From JBIOHP01 sp044449065 (lineage in GTDB: Bacteria > Bacteroidota > Ignavibacteria > UBA10030 > SZUA-254): a stretch of 27,683 bases of DNA. This document shows, piece after piece, positions 18,776 to 25,827 of the stretch. Under the pieces are notes generated by a model that searched no databases, was not told the origin of the DNA, and saw only the letters and a list, made by a program, of their open reading frames with translations. Location: the NCBI GenBank assembly GCA_044449065.1, contig JBIOHP010000039.1, forward strand, positions 1 through 27,683, in the 5' to 3' direction. Numbering within the stretch: position 1 is the first letter of the stretch; the number at the start of each line of letters is the position of its first letter. A program made the position numbers and the translations under genes.

Positions 18776-19972
18776 TCAAGGTTTAATTTTATTTACCGTA
18801 GCCGGAATAGTTCCATCATGAAACCGTACAGTGATGGGATCATTTTCCTCGAGGGCAGCTTTATCGCTGATTATTCGGTTTCCCTTCATTACCATGGTAT
18901 AGCCGCGTTTCAGTACTCCATCAGGACTTAATGACGCGATCCGTTGTTGTAACGAGTGGAGTTTCTGTTCATCCATCGTATAACGATGAGTTAAAACAGT
19001 CGTCAAAACCCGTCGAAGTTCATCATGCCGTTGCGTTTGCTGCCGCAACGTATCGAGTGGCCTATTAAACGCGTAACTTTGGAGTAAGGAGTGGATAGCG
19101 CTTTTTTGGGTACTGAGATTATCGTATATCAATTGTCCAGCAGTATAGCAAAAATTGCGCACAGTTTCAAGAATTTCTTCTTTATCCGGAACAACCAGCT
19201 CGGCGGCTGCAGATGGCGTTGGAGCTCGTAAATCAGCCACAAAATCCGCAATGGTGAAATCAATTTCATGACCCACTGCGCTTACAACCGGGATGAGGGA
19301 GTCGTAGATAGCCCTTGCAACTATTTCCTCATTAAAGGGCCACAAATCCTCAAAAGAACCTCCACCTCTCCCTACAATCAAGACATCAACTTTATACTCC
19401 TCATTAAATGTTCTAATCGCCTCGGCTATTTCTTCCGCTGCCCCTACGCCCTGCACCTTTACGGAGTATAAAATTAAATTGACGACCGGATACCGGCGGG
19501 AAATTATATTAACAATATCTCTGATCGCGGCGCCGGTCGATGAGGTTACGATGCCAATGTTCCGGGGATATACTGGCAATGGTTTTTTATGATCGGCATC
19601 AAAAAGACCCTCCTTTGCCAATTTCACCTTTAATCGTTCGAACGCGAGCTGCAGTTCTCCTACGCCGAGCGGCTGCAATTGAAGAATATCAAGCTGATAG
19701 ACGCCCCGAACTTCATACAGGGTAATATTTCCGCGGGCAACAACCTTCATGCCATCCTGCGGTGTGAATGATAACCTCGCTACCCGGCTTCTCCAGATAA
19801 CGGCAGACAATTGACTTTGTTCGTCTTTTAGTGTAAGATAACAATGTCCCGAGGAATGCAGTTTACAATTGGATATCTCCCCTTGAACTGTGACGTTGGA
19901 AAACCCTGCCTCCAGTACTTCTTTAATTCCCCGTGTTAATTCCGTTATGGTAAATATGGTTTTCATTAACAT
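18776..19972 (-). CDS. xseA: Exodeoxyribonuclease VII large subunit
   Basis: The 398-residue product has the N-terminal OB fold (TITELTRGIKEVLEAGFSNVTVQGEIS...SSGHCYLTLKDE...AVIWRS) and the central nuclease domain with GIVTSSTGAAIRDI, VLIVGRGGGSFEDLWPFNEE and SAVGHEIDFTIADFVADLRAPTPSAAAELV, all family signatures. The C-terminal coiled coil ends in LKRGYTMVMKGN. The start is uncertain: TTG at 19973-19975, ATG at 19970-19972 (chosen) and ATG at 19964-19966 are all in frame, and no strong ribosome site decides between them. The gene heads the seven-gene minus-strand operon and diverges from bshB1 across a 193-nt gap. Confidence 0.95.
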   Translation of the reverse strand: MLMKTIFTITELTRGIKEVLEAGFSNVTVQGEISNCKLHSSGHCYLTLKDEQSQLSAVIWRSRVARLSFTPQDGMKVVARGNITLYEVRGVYQLDILQLQPLGVGELQLAFERLKVKLAKEGLFDADHKKPLPVYPRNIGIVTSSTGAAIRDIVNIISRRYPVVNLILYSVKVQGVGAAEEIAEAIRTFNEEYKVDVLIVGRGGGSFEDLWPFNEEIVARAIYDSLIPVVSAVGHEIDFTIADFVADLRAPTPSAAAELVVPDKEEILETVRNFCYTAGQLIYDNLSTQKSAIHSLLQSYAFNRPLDTLRQQTQRHDELRRVLTTVLTHRYTMDEQKLHSLQQRIASLSPDGVLKRGYTMVMKGNRIISDKAALEENDPITVRFHDGTIPATVNKIKP

Positions 19973-20003
19973 CAAATATATCCAATGGTTGGGTAAGAAT
20001 CAA

Positions 20004-20036
20004 AAATGTTGTTATCCTAATGATAATACAACATTT
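20004..20036. promoter_or_regulatory. Palindrome in the xseA/bshB1 divergent gap
   Basis: AAATGTTGT at 20004-20012 pairs perfectly with ACAACATTT at 20028-20036, and TATC/GATA adds to the symmetry inside. It lies 32 bp before the xseA start and about 55 bp before the bshB1 -35 box. The position suits an operator acting on one or both genes, or a hairpin in a leader RNA. No regulator can be named. Confidence 0.35.
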
Positions 20037-20092
20037 GCCATATGGTGTTAATTTTCAATCATCAGTTATAAATTTTCTATTCAATAATGACG

Positions 20093-20121
20093 TTGCCTTT
20101 CACTCCATCATTTTCTATATT
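20093..20121 (+). promoter_or_regulatory. Likely bshB1 promoter
   Basis: TTGCCT (20093-20098) and TATATT (20116-20121) are 17 bp apart, 44 nt before the bshB1 start. This is the same promoter style as for secG and the giant-protein genes. Confidence 0.5.
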
Positions 20122-20165
20122 CATACTCGCAAGTTCGCTGATGTGTTATTAATGAAAATGAAATA

Positions 20166-20897
20166 ATGATGGAATTGGATTTACTGGCAATCGGCGCCCA
20201 TCCCGATGATGTTGAAATAGCCTGCGGGGGAACGATTGCAAAATTGGTGAAACTCGGCTACCGTGTTGGAATTCTTGATCTTACCGAAGGGGAGATGGGA
20301 ACTCGCGGCACAAAAGAAATCAGGGCAGAAGAATCCGCCGCCTCGGCGAAAATCCTGGGCGTAAAAATCAGGGAAAACTTAAACCTGGGGGACGGACATT
20401 TTGATAACACGAAAGTCAACCAGCTTAAAATTGTTCAGTTATTCCGGAAATACAAGCCGAGAATTATTTTAATCCCCCATTGGCATGAACGCCATCCCGA
20501 TCATGTACACGCGCACTATTTGGCAAAAGAAGCATGGTTTTATTCTGGATTGGAAAAAGTGGAAACGATCTTTGCCGGAAAATCACAGCAAGCGTGGCGG
20601 CCCCACCACTACTTCCATTATATGCAAACATATGAATTTCACCCCAGTTTTATTGTCGATATCTCCGACGTCCACGATGCAAGAATGAATGCCTTGGCGG
20701 CATTTAAATCTCAATTTTATGATCCGTCCTCAAAAGAGCCCCAAACGTTTCTCAGTTCAAAGTATTTTCTCGACCTCTTAGAAACCCGTATGAAATATTT
20801 CGGACAAAAAATAGGCGTCGAGTATGGAGAACCATTTTTATCTGTCGATACTCCTGGAATTTCAAATCTTTTCGATCTAAAATTTTTTAAAGGATAG
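20166..20897 (+). CDS. bshB1: BshB1, GlcNAc-malate deacetylase (bacillithiol synthesis)
   Basis: A LmbE/PIG-L-family zinc deacetylase of 243 residues, best matched to BshB1, which removes the acetyl group from N-acetylglucosaminyl-malate, the second step of bacillithiol synthesis. The zinc motif AHPDDVE (H12, D15; D14 is the likely base) opens the protein, and HERHPDHVHAH (H110-H113) supplies the third ligand. The stretches DLTEGEMGTRGT, RAEESAASAKILG, NLNLGDGHFDN and FKSQFYD are typical of BshB1 rather than of mycothiol enzymes. Two adjacent ATGs (20166, 20169) are possible starts; no strong ribosome site is seen. It is the only housekeeping gene here on the plus strand and stands alone; bshA and bshC are not in the window. 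Confidence 0.92.
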   Translation: MMELDLLAIGAHPDDVEIACGGTIAKLVKLGYRVGILDLTEGEMGTRGTKEIRAEESAASAKILGVKIRENLNLGDGHFDNTKVNQLKIVQLFRKYKPRIILIPHWHERHPDHVHAHYLAKEAWFYSGLEKVETIFAGKSQQAWRPHHYFHYMQTYEFHPSFIVDISDVHDARMNALAAFKSQFYDPSSKEPQTFLSSKYFLDLLETRMKYFGQKIGVEYGEPFLSVDTPGISNLFDLKFFKG

Positions 20898-20918
20898 CGC
20901 TAAAACGTTCCCTGGATC

Positions 20919-21061
20919 ACAGAGTGTGTGAAAAGTCATCGCGAGTCCGCCTCCCGATAAAAGATGGCGGGAGGCGGACGTCGCGATCTCCTCATATCGA
21001 TGCAAAATGCGAACCTTTGAATCTTTTTGAAACGACGAATCGGAGTTTTCACACACTCTGT
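20919..21061. repeat. 143-bp nested palindrome between convergent genes
   Basis: The outer arms ACAGAGTGTGTGAAAA (20919-20934) and its exact reverse complement (21046-21061) are 16 bp. Inside, ATCGCGA (20938-20944) pairs with TCGCGAT (20981-20987), and GTCCGCCTCCCG (20945-20956) with CGGGAGGCGGAC (20968-20979), leaving one bulged G. It fills the gap between the ends of bshB1 and the outer-membrane gene, so it may stop transcription from both sides. Its layout also fits a small dispersed palindromic element of the REP/MITE kind. Confidence 0.7.
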
Positions 21062-21082
21062 CACGGAGGGCGTAGTCCATTA

Positions 21083-22405
21083 TCATTCACCGAACGTGTA
21101 AACGAACGTTACCCGCGGTTCAACTTTTCTTTGTGGTTCATAACCGACGATATCGCTTCCGTTTCTTATGGGAGTAAATGTCCACGAATACAACATCGAA
21201 GTAATTAAATAAGGCAGCGGTTTATATCCAACTTCCGCATACAGATACGATCTATCATCCGTTGTTACTAAATCGGTGAAATCAACAATGTTTACTTTAT
21301 CGTAACCTGCTCGCGCTACGATTGGCATCCCTTCAGGCGCTACGTTCGTATATGCATGAAAGATGCCGCTATTTGAAACGTTATCGAGTTTTTGATAACT
21401 TCCCAGGATATCGAACGTTCCAATCAACCTGATCAATAAATCTCCGTAATATCCGTTGGAATTATCGACCATACTCGCCAGTAATCCGCTTTTTGTTGCT
21501 CCCGTGATAATATTAACGCGTTCAATCTCATAGAGCGCATCGAAATATCCTGCGATATAATGATCGCCGTTAAAACGTCTCTCCAATCTTGCCCTTGCAG
21601 TAACCAATGATGACAGATCGAAATGAAACATCCCCCCGATCGCCTGTCCGCTGCCATAGGTAATGATCTTGGTATAATTTGCATACAGATCGATGCCGGT
21701 TAGGTCGGAACGTAAAACCGGAAAATCTATATCAAATCCGGTAATGGTCAAAGAATTTGCCATATCGATTATTGAATAACTCTGACCATCGCCACTGGTA
21801 GCAACTGCGCTCGCATTCGCCGCCGTGGCAAAATCCGCTGCATACGTGGCTCCGATTTCAACATTACTGATGACCGGTATATCAGGGATAGAAGTTAATT
21901 TGAGCGGATGAACGAAACCACGTACTCCAACAACGCCCGCTTGGGCAAAATTACTCCAGAGCGTCTGCACGCCATACTTATCCAGGTTTAAGTTAAATTG
22001 CATTCCTGTTTTTCGGGTATCAAAACTGGGACTATTGTTATATTCATTAATGATATTTCCCTGGCCGAGCGTGACCCAATCGAGTGAACCCAGCTTCAGG
22101 AAAACAGTGTCTCTCTCCGTACCATATCTCACATAACGGATTACCGCGATATAATCGGAGAATTCATTGAAATTCTCTTTTCGAAGTTTGCCTTGAGAAT
22201 CGAATTCGAGATTGAGATCGAGTCCAACACCAATTTTACCAAAGCTGAGATCGGGCCGTAGATGGAAGGCATAAAATGGTTCGTTGTTGATCCAGGTTAA
22301 TCCGAACCCGCCTTGAAATTGATTTGGCGCTGTGCTTGGAAATTGAGCGCGAGAACGTGAAAATATTACCATCGCCAGTAAACAAATAACAATACAATGT
22401 TTCAT
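21083..22405 (-). CDS. Probable outer-membrane beta-barrel protein
   Basis: The 440-residue protein starts with a signal peptide (MKHCIVICLLAMVIFSRSRA, cleavage before QFPS); AGGGTT stands before the ATG. The mature part alternates polar and hydrophobic residues with many aromatic girdle positions (for example LDLYANYTKIITYGSG, LLIRLIGTFDILGSYQKL, YLYAEVGYKPLPYLITSMLYSWTF) and ends in the strand VEPRVTFVYTFGE, consistent with a barrel of many strands. No plug or TonB box is seen, and I cannot assign a named family. The N-terminal part (GGFGLTWINNEPFYAFHLRPDLSFGKIGVGLDLNLEFD) is reminiscent of porin-like proteins. It lies 189 nt after the glycosyltransferase on the same strand; co-transcription is possible but not shown. 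Confidence 0.72.
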   Translation of the reverse strand: MKHCIVICLLAMVIFSRSRAQFPSTAPNQFQGGFGLTWINNEPFYAFHLRPDLSFGKIGVGLDLNLEFDSQGKLRKENFNEFSDYIAVIRYVRYGTERDTVFLKLGSLDWVTLGQGNIINEYNNSPSFDTRKTGMQFNLNLDKYGVQTLWSNFAQAGVVGVRGFVHPLKLTSIPDIPVISNVEIGATYAADFATAANASAVATSGDGQSYSIIDMANSLTITGFDIDFPVLRSDLTGIDLYANYTKIITYGSGQAIGGMFHFDLSSLVTARARLERRFNGDHYIAGYFDALYEIERVNIITGATKSGLLASMVDNSNGYYGDLLIRLIGTFDILGSYQKLDNVSNSGIFHAYTNVAPEGMPIVARAGYDKVNIVDFTDLVTTDDRSYLYAEVGYKPLPYLITSMLYSWTFTPIRNGSDIVGYEPQRKVEPRVTFVYTFGE

Positions 22406-22594
22406 GTGAACCCTAAAGTTAGGTGACGTAAATATTTATTTATCGGAGGTTAAGGTAATGGAAACGAGAATGAGAGGCAAATAGAGCTATTAACACGAAT
22501 ATGTTGAAATATTTGATGAACTATCAGGCAGAATACCGTAATTTATCGAGGCATTTCCGGCAAGGGGATCTATTTGACTATGCTAATTATAATA

Positions 22595-24727
22595 TTAATG
22601 ATTTACCTTTTGTTTTAATTCTTCAATTTTTTTCGTAATCATTATAGCATTTTCACTTGTTGGCGGAAGATAATTCAGATATCGTTGAAGAATTTTAATC
22701 ATCGAAACGTTATCCTCTTTATAGGTGTATACGTGCACAAGTCCCCGATAAGCATTTTCAAACTTAGGATCAATAGTTAAAGCAGCAAAATAACTTTTTT
22801 CAGCTTCATCTACCTTCTCTAAATTAAATAAGGCGTCGCCGAGGGCGTCGTAGGCGACCGCATCCGAATTGACGCGGCTGACGTACATCCGAAAATTAAT
22901 AACTGCCTGCTCATATTTTCCCATCAATATCTCGACTACCCCAAGATGTTTGCGAACATCAGCGAAAGTTGTATCACAAGCTGCGGCATAATTCAACACC
23001 TCTTCGCTCCGCTGTAATTTACCTTTTAGGGAAATAAACATGCCCAAATCATCTAAAAACTTTCCGGCTAATTCCGGGTCGTTGACATCATCCATCGCTT
23101 TAAACAATGATGTATCAATTGGGATGTCCATAGAATCTACCGGTGGACTGTAAATCCAGAACTTCGGTCCGTTGCTGTATTCTGACGGCGTGATGGTGTC
23201 AATCAATTTAAATTGCGATTTGAGAGAATCATAAAACGCCAAATAATTTTTAAAACGATCCGGTTCTTGCCGATAACGATCGTAATCATAACTCGAGACG
23301 ATCACCAGATCAAAATCCTTGTACCATTCAGTCCGGTAAAATGCTGCAAACACGTCGGTTCTAACGGTTTCGAACGGAATATTTAATACATGAAATGCTC
23401 TCGGGAAATTTATCCCGTAAGGACCGGAGGCAATTATCCCTTCTTCGGGAAGATGATCTATAACCGACATCTTTGCAAGAAGGCGCGTATCGGGTTTGGT
23501 AAACCTTTTATTATAAGCGAAGACCTCTTGCAATGGCTGGTAAAACATTATTACTAATACTACAACTCCTATTCCCCATCGGACAAAATTCGATTTAGCC
23601 GGTTGATTCTCCTCGTGATCAAAATAACGTGCATAGAGGGAGATTAAGAAAACCGAAGCCGGCAAAATTAAAAACGGGAAGATAGGCAATAAATATCGTT
23701 CCGCCCGCATCGACCATGAAGCGAAGGTGGGAAAATATATAACAGGAAATATCAACATCATCAAAAGAGGTTTATTCTTTTTGATAAGTGAATAAATGAT
23801 CGAAACAATGATGATAATAAAGAGCGCCCATCCTAAATTTTGAGGCAGGGTATCAAATAAATAGTACCACCATGAACTCACGGTCGGATCGATTCCCAAA
23901 TGGCCATACTTCATGTGCGAAAATGCCCCGCTGAAGGCGTCCCTGAACTCGCCAAATCTTAATAGGATGTATGGATTGCAAATAAGAAAGGTGAGGAAGG
24001 CAACGCAGAGCGCAAGATAGAGGTTGATATTTTTTAGATTGCGTTTTAGATCTTGTAATGTAGATGATTGACTCATGAGAGCAAGCGGGAGAAACAACGC
24101 AAGCAATCCGCCGTTATATTTTGTAGCCGCCGCCAAACCAATGGAAATGCCCGCCCAGATGTACCATCGTTTTTCCGGGGTAACGGATGCACGGTAAATA
24201 AAATATGCGGTTAGAATAGCGAAAAATGTTAAGGGCGTATCGACATTAACAAGGTTGGATTCTTTAATATGTAGTGGATTGAGCGCGATAATTATAGCCG
24301 CCACTAAGCCGGCTCTCCAATCGAGCAAGCTTTTTCCGAGAAGGTAGACAACATAAACCGTTCCCATATCGAAAGCGATGGTGATGATTCTCCCGATGAC
24401 AACAAACGTAGAATAGTTATCCTGGTTTATCTGTTGAAACGTTGCAAAGTCCGGATATACTCGTAATATATAGCCGATAAGAAATGTCAATCCTTGAGCG
24501 ATATAATTCAGATAAAAGGTGAATGCCGGATAGGTGAAATAGTCCGGATTAAGTGTGATCCCCTTCCCATCCCAGTTCCAGAAATCGTATGCTGCTCGAT
24601 ACGGAATGGCTTCTTCATACAGGTCGGGCAATCCCCAACTCATCTGCCATAATCGTAAAATCCCCGCGGCGCTTAGAATTAAAATAAGTAATACGCGCTC
24701 GGGTTTATATTTCGAAGTACTCAACAT
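22595..24727 (-). CDS. GT-C membrane glycosyltransferase with C-terminal TPR tail
   Basis: The 710-residue protein has about ten membrane helices in its first 390 residues, beginning with VLLILILSAAGILRLWQM. The first outer loop has the acidic pair E38-E39 (GLPDLYEEAIPYRAAYDFW) where PMT/ArnT-like (GT39/GT83) enzymes keep a catalytic acidic residue. PVDTP (VNVDTPLTFFAILTAYF) and YNGGLLALFLPL also fit this family, which moves a sugar from a polyprenyl-phosphate to lipid or protein outside the inner membrane. A soluble middle (about 395-580) is followed by TPR-like helices (about 585-710: LGVVEILMGKYEQAVINF, YDALGDALFNLEKVDEAEKSYFAALTIDPKFENAYRGL). Donor and acceptor are unknown. It has no clear Shine-Dalgarno site. 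Confidence 0.8.
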   Translation of the reverse strand: MLSTSKYKPERVLLILILSAAGILRLWQMSWGLPDLYEEAIPYRAAYDFWNWDGKGITLNPDYFTYPAFTFYLNYIAQGLTFLIGYILRVYPDFATFQQINQDNYSTFVVIGRIITIAFDMGTVYVVYLLGKSLLDWRAGLVAAIIIALNPLHIKESNLVNVDTPLTFFAILTAYFIYRASVTPEKRWYIWAGISIGLAAATKYNGGLLALFLPLALMSQSSTLQDLKRNLKNINLYLALCVAFLTFLICNPYILLRFGEFRDAFSGAFSHMKYGHLGIDPTVSSWWYYLFDTLPQNLGWALFIIIIVSIIYSLIKKNKPLLMMLIFPVIYFPTFASWSMRAERYLLPIFPFLILPASVFLISLYARYFDHEENQPAKSNFVRWGIGVVVLVIMFYQPLQEVFAYNKRFTKPDTRLLAKMSVIDHLPEEGIIASGPYGINFPRAFHVLNIPFETVRTDVFAAFYRTEWYKDFDLVIVSSYDYDRYRQEPDRFKNYLAFYDSLKSQFKLIDTITPSEYSNGPKFWIYSPPVDSMDIPIDTSLFKAMDDVNDPELAGKFLDDLGMFISLKGKLQRSEEVLNYAAACDTTFADVRKHLGVVEILMGKYEQAVINFRMYVSRVNSDAVAYDALGDALFNLEKVDEAEKSYFAALTIDPKFENAYRGLVHVYTYKEDNVSMIKILQRYLNYLPPTSENAIMITKKIEELKQKVNH

Positions 24728-24957
24728 TTATTGAAGCTCAAATTATAATTATAAAGAATTCATGCGAAATGTTGTTAAAAATACGAAATTTATGATAGAT
24801 GGACAAGTTAAACCAATTACGCGCAATACCTTGAGTTCAGATATCCTCACAATGTTTCCAATCGGGGTCCCCAACATGAAATAAATTTTCGGGACAAAAT
24901 GGGGACACTATTTTTATTACTATTGAAATCGTTGTGCATTTGGGGTTTTGACCAATT

Positions 24958-25034
24958 TTCTGTCCCCATTCTGTCCCTATTTTGTCCTCATTTTGTCTCC
25001 ACTTTGTCCCTGTAATATCCCTATTCTGTCCCAC
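24958..25034. repeat. 11-bp tandem repeat, seven units
   Basis: Seven consecutive 11-bp units follow the pattern TTNTGTCCCNA (24958-24968, -24979, -24990, -25001, -25012, -25023, -25034); the sixth is the most diverged. A related stretch in opposite orientation (GGGACAAAATGGGGAC, 24891-24906) lies about 50 bp to the left. The period is close to one helical turn, so every unit faces the same side of the DNA. Reading frames here are by-products of the repeat. Confidence 0.75.
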
Positions 25035-25202
25035 ATTTTTTCCATAAAATTCGATTCCGCACTGACGATAGTAATGATATATCCGTATTACTACTATATA
25101 TAATATAATGACTTTTAGTTAATAAAACAAGGGAAATAATTACAAAAGTGGTCATTTCTTCCGGAGTACATCATTACAAGATATTTTCAAGCAATTTGTA
25201 CT

Positions 25203-25228
25203 GTCCTTTCTTTTTGTAAAGAAAGGAC
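25203..25228. repeat. Perfect 11-bp-stem hairpin
   Basis: GTCCTTTCTTT (25203-25213) pairs with AAAGAAAGGAC (25218-25228) over a TTGT loop. It stands at the outer side of the left structured element. A similar C/T-rich hairpin stands outside the right element (25598-25626), so the two hairpins look like matched outer parts of an inverted pair. Terminator activity is possible but no T-run follows. Confidence 0.7.
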
Positions 25229-25245
25229 GAAAGAAAACTTTGCTC

Positions 25246-25389
25246 CAGAATCAATGCCTGAATAATTGCGTCTTTTTTGCGAACAAACGAACTCTCCCGT
25301 CCCGCCAAATTCCTCTTTGTCGGGACGGGATCAGACAACGTTTGTTCTCAATTTATGCGACGCAATTATTCCTGGCGGCATTGTTTCTG
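25246..25389. repeat. Multi-tier hairpin element, left copy
   Basis: Four stems stack on one axis: 25246-25258 with 25377-25389 (12 of 13 pairs), GAATAATTGCGTC 25260-25272 with 25359-25371 (13 of 13), GAACAAACG 25281-25289 with 25339-25347 (9 of 9), and CCCGTCCCG 25296-25304 with 25321-25329 (9 of 9). Between the two inner stems is an uneven internal loop, AACTCT on the left (25290-25295) and ATCAGACAA on the right (25330-25338). That loop is nearly unchanged in the inverted copy at 25428-25572 although the stems differ. Confidence 0.85.
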
Positions 25390-25427
25390 ATGCCATTCAT
25401 TAACAGATTGCAAAGCCTTTGGCCTTT

Positions 25428-25572
25428 GAATTCACATCGAACGATTATCTGAGAAAGCTGCGCGGAGAAGAACGAATCGCTGTCTGATCCCGTCTTGTCA
25501 TAACCAAAAATGACAAGACGGGAGAGTTCGATTCGTTCCCGCGCAGTGAACGAAGATGTTCGATGGGAATTC
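25428..25572. repeat. Multi-tier hairpin element, right copy (inverted)
   Basis: The stems are 25428-25442 with 25558-25572 (14 of 15), CTGCGCGG 25458-25465 with 25539-25546 (8 of 8), GAACGAATCG 25470-25479 with 25529-25538 (10 of 10) and CCCGTCTTGTCAT 25489-25501 with 25510-25522 (13 of 13), loop AACCAAAA. Read on the minus strand it has the same internal loop as the left copy: AACTCT opposite ATCAGACAG. Stem bases differ between copies but pairing is kept on both sides. Confidence 0.85.
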
Positions 25573-25597
25573 AACAGCCTTGAGTTTTTCTTTGTTT

Positions 25598-25626
25598 CTT
25601 TCTATTTGCCTCAAGGCAAAAGAAAG
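25598..25626. repeat. C/T-rich hairpin outside the right element
   Basis: CTTTCTATTTGCC (25598-25610) pairs with GGCAAAAGAAAG (25615-25626) apart from one bulged A, over a TCAA loop. A competing stem, GCCTTGAG 25577-25584 with CTCAAGGC 25610-25617, shares bases with it, so two folds exclude each other. It mirrors the hairpin at 25203-25228. Confidence 0.6.
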
Positions 25627-25740
25627 AAAAACAAGATAGAGAGTATTATTGAGATAGAAATCTGGGGTTGGAGGGGTGTATTTAATTTACTACATTTCAA
25701 TTCGAGAACTTGGGCTTATTTCTTTTAATATTTGAAGTTT

Positions 25741-25768
25741 TTGACAACTCACCTCTAAATCTTGTCAA
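25741..25768 (-). terminator. Small inverted repeat after the reverse transcriptase
   Basis: TTGACAA (25741-25747) and TTGTCAA (25762-25768) form a 7-bp stem with a 14-nt loop, 59 nt past the stop of the reverse transcriptase. On that strand AAAAAC, not a T-run, follows, so it is weak as a terminator. It does not resemble domain V of a group II intron. Confidence 0.3.
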
Positions 25769-25827
25769 CCTGACCCTTCAAGGCATGGTAAAACGATGAA
25801 TTTCACTTTGAATCACTTATTTGTTTT

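Larger units (their letters stand above)
24728..25827. other. 1.1-kb non-coding region rich in repeats
   Basis: No believable gene was found. The region holds an 11-bp tandem repeat (24958-25034), a perfect 11-bp-stem hairpin (25203-25228), two inverted multi-tier hairpin elements (25246-25389 and 25428-25572), a T/A-rich hairpin (25598-25626) and a small inverted repeat after the reverse transcriptase (25741-25768). Base composition swings sharply, from AT-rich (25040-25200) to GC-rich stems. Confidence 0.65.

Noticed and set aside
22458..22484. Eight-codon plus-strand frame preceded by GGAGG at good spacing
   Set aside because: Both flanking genes are on the minus strand and nothing lies downstream for a leader peptide to control. 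A chance match is likely.
24837..25034. A 65-codon minus-strand frame rich in GQN/GTK
   Set aside because: It is produced by the 11-bp tandem repeat, whose period is not a multiple of three, and has no start signal.
25246..25572. CRISPR array
   Set aside because: There are only two copies, inverted relative to one another, with no regular short repeats and spacers and no cas genes.
25640..25827. Domain V of a group II intron downstream of the reverse transcriptase
   Set aside because: No 34-nt hairpin with the AGC triad and GAAA-type loop was found; the only inverted repeat there is a 7-bp stem at 25741-25768.
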